Shown here piece after piece: positions 58,651 through 64,000 of a stretch of 64,000 nucleotides of DNA. The DNA comes from UBA6814 sp040753075 (lineage in GTDB: Bacteria > Desulfobacterota > Desulfovibrionia > Desulfovibrionales > Desulfovibrionaceae). Below the pieces are notes generated by a model that searched no databases, was not told the origin of the DNA, and saw only the letters and a list, made by a program, of their open reading frames with translations. Made by a program: the position numbers and the translations under genes. The first letter of the stretch is position 1. Every line of letters begins with the position of its first letter. The stretch is from positions 18,822 to 82,821 of the forward strand of contig JBFMHA010000010.1 in the NCBI GenBank assembly GCA_040753075.1. The letters run 5' to 3'.

Positions 58651-59160
58651 ATGGACCACCCGACTTACGAGCACCTTCGGGAAGAGGTCGAAACACGCTA
58701 CCAAAAAAAGAAGGGCGAACTAGACGCCCTCTACCAAGACCTTGAACGGTGGCGACACGACAAGCTCGTTCTTTTAGAGGTGGCACACGGCAAGAGGTCG
58801 GCCGAAGAATGGCTTGACGACATGCCCGGTGTACCCTCCACCCCATCTCCCCCCGCGAAGTCGCCTCAAGTTACCCCTGCGCCCCCTACAGAGATCAAAT
58901 CTCCTGATCGGCAGTCAGTGAACCAATCTCGTGAGGTTCGCAACGCTGTCTTGAATATTTCAGGAGACATTTCGAACGAGAAGGTCAGGGATTGGCTTGC
59001 TGCCAATCGTCCTTCGATAGCAGAGCAGGTTACGGCACCTTCAATTCGTTCCCAGCTTGCTCGGCTTGAAATGAGCGGGAAGCTCCAGGTCATAACCATG
59101 GGGCCTGGCGGGATGAAAATTTATAGGAAGACAGAGGGAAATTTGCTCCCGACGTCTTAA
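58651..59160 (+). CDS. Coiled-coil hypothetical protein, 169 aa (transposon cargo)
   Basis: N-terminal 50 residues form a coiled coil (EEVETRYQKKKGELDALYQDLERWRHDKLVLLEV). A Pro-rich linker (GVPSTPSPPAKSPQVTPAPP) follows. The C-terminal 80 residues (ISNEKVRDWLAANRPSIAEQVTAPSIRSQLARLEMSGKLQVITMGPGGMKIYRK) look like a winged helix. DNA binding is possible. Two AUA codons. No family recognised. It is the second passenger, before the tRNA. Confidence 0.82.
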   Translation: MDHPTYEHLREEVETRYQKKKGELDALYQDLERWRHDKLVLLEVAHGKRSAEEWLDDMPGVPSTPSPPAKSPQVTPAPPTEIKSPDRQSVNQSREVRNAVLNISGDISNEKVRDWLAANRPSIAEQVTAPSIRSQLARLEMSGKLQVITMGPGGMKIYRKTEGNLLPTS

Positions 59161-59243
59161 AAACCCCAAAAAAGGGGACATGATATGGGTAGAAGATACG
59201 CTAGCGCCGCCGGGATCACGGAAGGGACGGCGCTGAAATAAAT

Positions 59244-59294
59244 AAAAAAACAAGAGGAAGCGCTGTGTCCTGGCAGACGGGTCGCTTCCTCTTG
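59244..59294 (-). terminator. Strong minus-strand terminator next to the tRNA
   Basis: A 12-bp perfect stem (CAAGAGGAAGCG with its complement, 59251-59262 and 59283-59294) is followed on the minus strand by seven T residues. It ends 16 bp before the tRNA 5' end. No minus-strand gene is seen to need it, so it may guard the tRNA region from antisense transcription or act as a hairpin of the tRNA leader. Confidence 0.75.
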
Positions 59295-59310
59295 TCCCGG
59301 GATAATGAGC

Positions 59311-59401
59311 GGCGGGTTGGCCGAGTGGCTAAAGGCACCCGACTTATAATCGGACTTAGGTGTGGAGCCTAACGTGGGTTCGAATCCCACACCCGCCGCC
59401 A
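59311..59401 (+). tRNA. Class II tRNA with UAU anticodon (serine-like features)
   Basis: 91 nt. Acceptor GGCGGGT pairs with ACCCGCC, discriminator G73 and encoded CCA. D arm GCCGAGTGGCTAAAGGC matches tRNA-Ser in form (3-bp stem). The anticodon loop is CTTATAA, anticodon UAU at 59345-59347. The stem has four pairs and a C27-A43 mismatch. The long variable arm (TTAGG-7 nt-CCTAA) makes it class II. T arm GTGGG-TTCGAAT-CCCAC is perfect. The anticodon would read AUA, normally isoleucine, while the body and G73 look like serine identity. Charging is unresolved. Confidence 0.9.
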
Positions 59402-59489
59402 TTTTCTGAATATGAAATACGCGCAGAGCGTACTTTTGTCAACCGTGCTTGAGCGGATAAGAATAAATTTTCAAGGTGAACTTTTATGC

Positions 59490-59518
59490 TTGACCGGTTT
59501 AGCATGTAGCGCTAAATT
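59490..59518 (+). promoter_or_regulatory. Promoter of the transposase
   Basis: TTGACC, 17 bp, TAAATT, ending 6 nt before the ATG at 59525 with no Shine-Dalgarno. A further TTGTCA-containing segment at 59437 resembles the promoter of the KGG gene. Confidence 0.6.
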
Positions 59519-59524
59519 ACAAAC

Positions 59525-60355
59525 ATGAACAGGCTAAAGGTTGGCCAAAGGGCGCGTATCCTGGGTTGCCTCGTTGAGGGTAACAACATCCGCTCCACCG
59601 TGCGCATGACGGGGGCGGCAAAGAATACCGTCACGAAGCTCCTTGTTGACGTGGGCATAGCCTGTGCTGAGTTCCAAAATGTCACCCTTCGTGACCTGTC
59701 TTGCCGTCGCGTCCAGTGTGATGAGATTTGGTCATTCTGCTACTCAAAGGCCAAGAATGTGCCGGACAAGCATCGGGGTCAATTTGGGTATGGCGACGTT
59801 TGGACCTGGACGGCCATTTGCGCAGATACCAAGCTGGCAGTCTCATGGTTGGTGGGAGATAGGAGCGCAGACACGGCAGCTATTTTCATTGAAGACCTTG
59901 CCTCTAGGCTGTCAAATCGTGTTCAGTTGACCACGGATGGGCACAATGCCTATCTCACCGCAGTAGAAAGCACTTTCGGTGGTTCGTTTGCAATTGATTA
60001 CGCCATGTTGCAAAAGATATATGGCCCCGAACCAGACGGGCAGAAGCGGTACAGTCCCGCGCAGTGCATAGGAGCCGAAGCCAAGATTATCGCGGGAAAT
60101 CCCGACCCCAAGCATATTTCTACCAGCTTCGTTGAGCGTCAAAACCTTACGATGCGGATGCAGATGCGCCGCTTCACTCGCCTGACCAACGCCTTTTCCA
60201 AGAAGGTTGAGAACCTGGCCCATGCTGTCAGCCTACATTTCATGTTTTACAACTTCGCTCGGGTCCACCGCTCCCTGCGGGTAACTCCCGCAATGGAGGC
60301 TGGGGTTGCCGATCACGTCTGGACTTTAGAGGAAATCGCTCAACTTGCAGATTGA
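59525..60355 (+). CDS. IS1-family-like DDE transposase
   Basis: 276 residues. An N-terminal HTH (RARILGCLVEGNNIRSTVRMTGAAKNTVTKLL) precedes the catalytic core. DDE residues are Asp66 (QCDEIWSF), Asp138 (LTTDGHNAY) and Glu204 (SFVERQNLTMRM), with WTWTAICADTKL and the C-terminal HFMFYNFARVHRSLRVTPAMEAGV shared by the broad IS1/ISMhu11-type group. Three AUA codons at Ile45, Ile165 and Ile182; the last is in a conserved CIGA segment. The stop codon lies in the right terminal repeat. Confidence 0.92.
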   Translation: MNRLKVGQRARILGCLVEGNNIRSTVRMTGAAKNTVTKLLVDVGIACAEFQNVTLRDLSCRRVQCDEIWSFCYSKAKNVPDKHRGQFGYGDVWTWTAICADTKLAVSWLVGDRSADTAAIFIEDLASRLSNRVQLTTDGHNAYLTAVESTFGGSFAIDYAMLQKIYGPEPDGQKRYSPAQCIGAEAKIIAGNPDPKHISTSFVERQNLTMRMQMRRFTRLTNAFSKKVENLAHAVSLHFMFYNFARVHRSLRVTPAMEAGVADHVWTLEEIAQLAD

Positions 60356-60370
60356 AACTGACCCACTACC
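60355..60370 (-). repeat. Right terminal inverted repeat
   Basis: AAACTGACCCACTACC, exact reverse complement of 58202-58217. Overlaps the last base of the transposase stop codon. Confidence 0.95.
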
Positions 60371-60482
60371 CCCGGGTCGCCCCCCTTGCCCCGGACCGAC
60401 GCCGGTGATAAAAAGAAGTATTGGGTCAAAATCCCAGCACCCCGGACCCGTTTCGGGGAATCCATGCGGGGAGGTGATGCAC

Positions 60483-60764
60483 ATGGCGGTTCAAGCAATG
60501 GGCGGCTTCGCGGCCCGGGCCATGGCCGGCAAGGGGGCCATGCAACAGCAGCAGGTCCAGGAGCAGACCCAGGCCAGGGCGCAGACCCAGGCCCGGACCA
60601 GGACCCAGACCAGGACGCCGGAAATGGCCTCGGGGCAGGTCATGAACACGTCGGACCTGGGCGGAGGCCAGCAGGGCGGCGGCCAGATGGCCGCAAGCGG
60701 CTTCGGCGGCGCGGAGATCCAGTTCTCGGAGCGCCCCGGAGTCAGCTTCGGCGGCAAGGGGTAG
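60483..60764 (+). CDS. Gln/Gly-rich hypothetical protein, 93 aa
   Basis: Start ATG 60483 with GGGGAGG 8 nt upstream. The protein has a hydrophobic helix-like start (AVQAMGGFAARAMAGKGAMQQQQVQ), a Gln/Thr/Arg repeat (QTQARAQTQARTRTQTRTP) and a Gly-rich end (SDLGGGQQGGG... GVSFGGKG). Low complexity, likely disordered. No family recognised. Its promoter region lies at the right flank of the transposon. Confidence 0.55.
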   Translation: MAVQAMGGFAARAMAGKGAMQQQQVQEQTQARAQTQARTRTQTRTPEMASGQVMNTSDLGGGQQGGGQMAASGFGGAEIQFSERPGVSFGGKG

Positions 60765-60919
60765 CCCGCAGCAGGGGAGAAGCCCGGCCGGGCCATGGAA
60801 GGTCCGGTTCCCCCCTCCCTGCCGGCGACCCTGCATCCACGGCCTCGTCACCCCCCCTTCAAGCACGCCCCGGTCACGTCCCCCTGGCCTCCCGCCTCGG
60901 GATGGGCTAGAGGGAAACC

Positions 60920-61867
60920 ATGCGCCCCTCCTACCTCGCCCTGCACCAGACCGGCGAACTGGTCCGCCGGGCCGCGGCCGCCGTCGAAGGCCTGGCCGGC
61001 TGCCGGTGCTGCCCCCGCGGCTGCCGGGTCGACCGGCTGGCGGACGAGACCGGGATCTGCCGTACCGGCCGCCGGGCCAGGGTGGCCTCCTATTCCCTGC
61101 ACTTCGGGGAGGAGGACCCCCTGGTGGGCACGGGCGGCTCGGGAACCATCTTCTTCGCGGGCTGCAACCTGCTCTGCGCCTTCTGCCAGAACTACGACAT
61201 CTCCCACCACGGGGAGGGCGCCGCCGAGGTGGACCCCAACCAGCTGGCCCGGATCATGCTCGAACTGCAGAAGGCTGGGGCCCACAACGTGAACCTGGTC
61301 ACGCCCACCCACGTGGTCCCCCAGATCCTGGAGGCCCTGGCCCTGGCCGCGGACGCCGGCCTCGCCCTGCCCCTGGTCTACAACTCCAGCGGCTACGACG
61401 CCCTCGATACCCTGGCCTTGCTGGACGGGGTGGTGGACATCTACATGCCCGACGCCAAGTTCTGGGACCCCGAGCCGGCCCGGCGTTTCTGCTCGGCCCC
61501 GGACTACCCCGAACGCGCCCGGGAGGCCATCGCCGAGATGCACCGCCAGGTCGGGGACCTGGTGCTGGACCATGCGGGCATCGCCCAGCGCGGCCTCCTG
61601 GTGCGCCATCTGGTCATGCCCGGCGGCCTGGCCGGCGCCCCCGGCTGGATGCGCTTCCTGGCCGGCCTCTCGCCGGACACCTACGTCAACGTCATGGACC
61701 AGTACCGGCCCTGCGGCACGGCCCGGAACTTCCCGGAAATCTCTCGCGGCGTCTCCGCCACGGAATACGCCCTGGCCCTGGACGCAGCCCGGGAGGCCGG
61801 CCTCACCCGGCTGGACGACCGCCGCTCCCGCCTCGTCTTCCGCCTCCTGGACCGCCTGTCCCGCTAG
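60920..61867 (+). CDS. PflA-like radical SAM protein
   Basis: 315 residues. An N-terminal Cys-rich segment (CRCCPRGCRVDRLADETGICRTG) precedes the radical SAM motif FFAGCNLLCAFCQNYDIS. GTGGSGTIFFAGC and LVYNSSGYDALDTLALLDGVVDIYMPDAKFW are typical of the COG1313 group of uncharacterised PflA-like proteins, and LVRHLVMPGGLAG near 235 is conserved there. No partner glycyl-radical enzyme or AmmeMemoRadiSam gene is near. Substrate unknown. An ATG at 60920 with GAGGGAAACC fits. Confidence 0.88.
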   Translation: MRPSYLALHQTGELVRRAAAAVEGLAGCRCCPRGCRVDRLADETGICRTGRRARVASYSLHFGEEDPLVGTGGSGTIFFAGCNLLCAFCQNYDISHHGEGAAEVDPNQLARIMLELQKAGAHNVNLVTPTHVVPQILEALALAADAGLALPLVYNSSGYDALDTLALLDGVVDIYMPDAKFWDPEPARRFCSAPDYPERAREAIAEMHRQVGDLVLDHAGIAQRGLLVRHLVMPGGLAGAPGWMRFLAGLSPDTYVNVMDQYRPCGTARNFPEISRGVSATEYALALDAAREAGLTRLDDRRSRLVFRLLDRLSR

Positions 61868-61892
61868 CTGAATGTTGAAATAATCAAAATTC

Positions 61893-62019
61893 GCAGGCCG
61901 TTCAAAAATGGTGAGATGCAAGGAGGCGAAAAAATCCAGGACGCGCAGTGTATTGCGCATACATAAGCGGTCTGGATTTTTTCGCTGACGCAGCAGATCG
62001 CCGTTTTTCAACGGCCTGC
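61893..62019. repeat. 127-bp imperfect palindrome
   Basis: Both arms share GCAGGCCGTT(C/G)AAAAA and CGAAAAAATCCAG(G/A)(A/C)C around a centre near TGTATTGCGCATACAT. It can fold into one long hairpin with mismatches. It lies between the radical SAM gene and glnA and its T-runs suggest a terminator; the shape also fits a miniature inverted-repeat element. Confidence 0.75.
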
Positions 62020-62339
62020 TAGCGACGCGCCCGTGTTGCGCTCCAACTCAGCCCAAAGGGGCGACATCGCGCCTTTCCAAATCAACACAATACGTAACGG
62101 CGCGGCGTGGACGCGGCGCGCGCCTCGGCGTCATTTTCGTTTTTGTCAACTCAAACCCCCTCTCCGGCGGACTTCGTTTACAAATATGAAAAGACCCAAA
62201 AGATTCGTGCTTTCGACGTCGTCATAAGCTACGAGAAACACAAGAGAGGGGTCGTCTGGCCCCGTCCTTGAATGCAGCACCGCACGCGCGCACGCGGCGC
62301 GCCAACCCGACCAGCAACCCCCAAGCGGAGGTCAGCGCC
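62020..62339 (+). other. 320-bp leader region of glnA
   Basis: No convincing gene. It is relatively A+T-rich at 62140-62230 (TTTGTCAACTC, TTTACAAATATGAAAAGACC), where the glnA promoter probably lies, but no clean -35/-10 pair can be named. GGAGG at 62327-62331 is the ribosome-binding site. Confidence 0.5.
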
Positions 62340-63686
62340 ATGGAAAGCACCCCGGTCTTCAACTGCAAGAACGCCGACGACGTGCTCAAGGCGGTCAGGG
62401 ACTACAACGTCTCCTTCATCCAGTTCTGGTTCATCGACATCCTGGGCACCCTGAAGTCCTTCCAGCTGACGCCCAACGAACTGGAAGGGGCCTTCGAGGA
62501 GGGCATGGGCTTCGACGGCTCGTCCATCCTCGGCTTCACCCGCATCGAGGAGTCGGACATGGTGGCCTTCCCCGACCCCTGCACCTTCCAGCTCGTGGCC
62601 TGGCGGCCCACCGAGCGGCCCGTGGCCCGCATGTTCTGCGACATCAGGAACCCGGACGGAACCCCCTTCGCCGCGGACTCCCGCCACGTGCTCAAGCGCC
62701 AGTTGGCCAAGGCCGCGGAAAAGGGCTACACCATGTACTGCGGCCCGGAACTCGAATTCTTCATCTTCGCCTCCTCCCGTAGCCCCGAAACCATCGACGC
62801 CGGCGGCTACTTCGACGCCCCGCCCCTGGACCTGGCCAACGACATCCGCCGCGACATCATCTTCGCCCTGTCCCGCATGGGCATCATCGTGGAATACTCC
62901 CACCACGAGGTGGCCCCCTCCCAGCACGAGATCGACCTGCGCTACGCCGAAGCCCTGGCCATGGCCGACATCGCCGTCACCTACCGGGTGGTCTGCAAGG
63001 AGATCGCCCGCAAGCACGGGGTGTACGCCACCTTCATGCCCAAGCCCATCTTCGGCCAGAACGGCTCGGGCATGCACTGCCACCAGTCCCTGTTCAAGAA
63101 CGGCCGCAACGCCTTCTTCGACCCCAAGGACAAGCACCACCTCTCGGCCGAGTGCAAGTGCTACATCGCCGGCCTGCTCGCCCACGCCCGGGAAATGACC
63201 TGCGTCACCAACCAGTGGGTCAACTCCTACAAGCGCCTGGTGCCCGGCTACGAGGCCCCGGTGTACGTGGCCTGGGCCCGGCGCAACCGGTCGTCCCTGG
63301 TCCGGGTGCCCATGTACAAGCCGGGCAAGGAGGCCGCCACCCGCATCGAGCTGCGCAACCCCGACCCGGCCTGCAACCCCTACCTGGCCTTCGCCGCCAT
63401 GCTCGGGGCCGGACTCAAGGGCATCGAGGAGAACTACCCCCTGCCCGATCCGGTGGAATCCAACATCTTCGCCATGGTCGACGAGGACTTCAAGAAGTAC
63501 GGCATCACCGCCCTGCCCGGATCCCTGCACGAGGCCGTCACGGAACTCGAGGCCTCGGCCCTCATGAAGGAGATCCTGGGCGATCACGTCCACGCCGAAC
63601 TGGTCAGGAACAAGCTCAAGGAATGGGACATGTACCGAACCCAGGTCACCGAATACGAAATCAACCGCTACCTCCCGACCCTCTAG
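62340..63686 (+). CDS. glnA: Glutamine synthetase, type I-alpha
   Basis: 448 residues. Makes glutamine from glutamate and ammonia. Landmarks: GFDGSSILGFTRIEESDM, YCGPELEFFIF, SHHEVAPSQHEIDLRYAEAL, FMPKPIFGQNGSGMHCHQSLF, NSYKRLVPGYEAPVYVAWARRNRS and ATRIELRNPDPACNPYLAFA. The Tyr adenylylation motif (NLYDLP) of the type I-beta enzymes is absent; the region reads IEENYPLPDPV, as in type I-alpha. Regulation is therefore not by adenylylation. AGGAGG-like site at 62327 fits the ATG at 62340. It uses no AUA codon. Confidence 0.96.
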   Translation: MESTPVFNCKNADDVLKAVRDYNVSFIQFWFIDILGTLKSFQLTPNELEGAFEEGMGFDGSSILGFTRIEESDMVAFPDPCTFQLVAWRPTERPVARMFCDIRNPDGTPFAADSRHVLKRQLAKAAEKGYTMYCGPELEFFIFASSRSPETIDAGGYFDAPPLDLANDIRRDIIFALSRMGIIVEYSHHEVAPSQHEIDLRYAEALAMADIAVTYRVVCKEIARKHGVYATFMPKPIFGQNGSGMHCHQSLFKNGRNAFFDPKDKHHLSAECKCYIAGLLAHAREMTCVTNQWVNSYKRLVPGYEAPVYVAWARRNRSSLVRVPMYKPGKEAATRIELRNPDPACNPYLAFAAMLGAGLKGIEENYPLPDPVESNIFAMVDEDFKKYGITALPGSLHEAVTELEASALMKEILGDHVHAELVRNKLKEWDMYRTQVTEYEINRYLPTL

Positions 63687-63705
63687 GCCCAGCCCGGCGC
63701 GAACC

Positions 63706-63736
63706 ACGCCCCGGCCGCCCCGCGCGGCCGGGGCGT
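63706..63736 (+). terminator. Terminator hairpin of glnA
   Basis: ACGCCCCGGCCGC pairs with GCGGCCGGGGCGT (13 bp) around a short loop, 20 bp after the stop. It is followed by TCGTTTCC, a short T-containing tail. Confidence 0.7.
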
Positions 63737-64000
63737 TCGTTTCCGGGGCGCCGCCCCGGACCCCGGCAAGGGGGCTCCTCGCCCCCTTGCATCCCCCCGC
63801 CAGGGGATAATCCCCTGGACCTTGTCGGGCGCAGGGAGACACCGCCCCGGCCGCGCCGCAATGCGCGCACGGGATTCCGGGCAGGGGGCCGGCCGCCGCC
63901 GGGCGAAGCGCCCGGTGCGAAGGGGGTGACTGTCGGCAGCCCCTCTTGAAGGGCCGAAGGCCCGTTACAGAAGTTTTTGGGGGAAGGGCGGGGAGAGCCC
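63734..64000. repeat. Dispersed intergenic repeat, long copy B
   Basis: About 267 bp, inverted relative to 48219-48453 and 24967-25049. Its left part contains the CCAGGGGATAATCCCCTGG and GAGGAGCCCCC-type blocks of the short copy; its right part contains TAACGGGCC and GGGCTCTCCCC (on the other strand) of copy A. It continues to the window end and may extend beyond it. Confidence 0.85.

Larger units (their letters stand above)
58202..60370. mobile_element. 2169-bp cargo transposon with IS1-like transposase and tRNA gene
   Basis: Bounded by a perfect 16-bp terminal inverted repeat (GGTAGTGGGTCAGTTT) and flanked by CCCGGGGC (58194-58201) and CCCGGGTC (60371-60378), a target duplication with one mismatch. 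Inside lie a KGG-type small gene, a coiled-coil protein gene, a class II tRNA with UAU anticodon and the transposase whose stop codon enters the right repeat. A typical element of this transposase group is near 1 kb, so about 1.2 kb is cargo. The block has lower G+C than its surroundings and uses AUA codons. Confidence 0.88.

Noticed and set aside
59157..59402. Minus-strand frame beginning MAAGVGFEPTLGST opposite the tRNA
   Set aside because: This is the well-known artefact of translating the complement of a tRNA gene (GVGFEPT pattern); the tRNA itself explains it.
60541..60620. CRISPR-like or tandem repeat array in the Gln/Thr/Arg-rich stretch
   Set aside because: Short CAGGCCC/CAGACC units are codon-level repeats inside the coding frame of the 93-aa protein, with no spacers.
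62033..62227. 64-codon frame in the glnA leader
   Set aside because: No ribosome-binding site, low-quality composition, and in the promoter region of glnA.

Overview
The window is 64 kb of a high-GC bacterial chromosome, densely packed with short operons on both strands. The gene set suggests a Desulfovibrionales-type deltaproteobacterium. It has a four-subunit 2-oxoacid:ferredoxin oxidoreductase, two bacteriohemerythrins, an XXXCH-type small protein, a type I-alpha glutamine synthetase, and a vibrioid-type peptidoglycan-trimming gene set. This assignment is inferred from protein families; no rRNA gene is present.

Layout. 1-12.3 kb: topoisomerase III (cut by the left edge), a bacteriohemerythrin, a two-gene AbiEii-like toxin/HTH module, then a long minus-strand run: mntP, argC, a DUF1844 protein, a class V aminotransferase, polA, a DHH phosphoesterase, cobU and cbiR. 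12.3-19 kb: an EndoQ-UvrD fusion helicase, an HD-GYP-type protein, and NAD salvage (nicotinate phosphoribosyltransferase plus a nicotinamidase-like hydrolase). 19-25 kb: a polar amino acid ABC importer (binding protein, two permeases, ATPase) running into a GlcD-type oxidase and an aminotransferase. 25-31.7 kb: an NDH-2-like flavoprotein, an M48 protease with LemA, a second hemerythrin, and an arsenosugar radical SAM gene (arsS) that appears to encode a selenoprotein, followed by its peroxidase-like partner. 31.7-42.9 kb: a TrmH-type methyltransferase, an MltD-type lytic transglycosylase, aroE, the oxidoreductase operon, queA, a lipoprotein, coaBC, an NfeD protease and a slipin. 42.9-48.2 kb: a parABS-like locus with two parS-like palindromes, an epimerase, heptose-7-phosphate kinase and a DUF1992 protein. 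48.4-57.9 kb: a minus-strand cell-envelope cluster (transglutaminase-like protein, TIM-barrel protein, Csd4-like M99 carboxypeptidase, coiled-coil membrane protein, Csd6-like L,D-transpeptidase-fold enzyme, lipoprotein) followed by pyrE, purB and an FmdB-type zinc ribbon. 58-64 kb: a 37-aa basic protein, a cargo-carrying transposon, a PflA-like radical SAM enzyme, a large palindrome and glnA.

The most unusual items are three. (1) A 2169-bp transposon with 16-bp perfect terminal inverted repeats carries an IS1-like transposase, two passenger genes and a complete class II tRNA gene with a UAU anticodon and serine-type features. (2) arsS has an in-frame UGA at a conserved Cys position, with a fdhF-like SECIS hairpin directly downstream. 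(3) The Csd4/Csd6-like pair sits with a coiled-coil membrane protein in one overlapping operon, a candidate cell-curvature module. Further points are four genes whose ATG lies exactly 6 nt after a -10 box (probable leaderless mRNAs) and a family of dispersed intergenic repeats in three copies.
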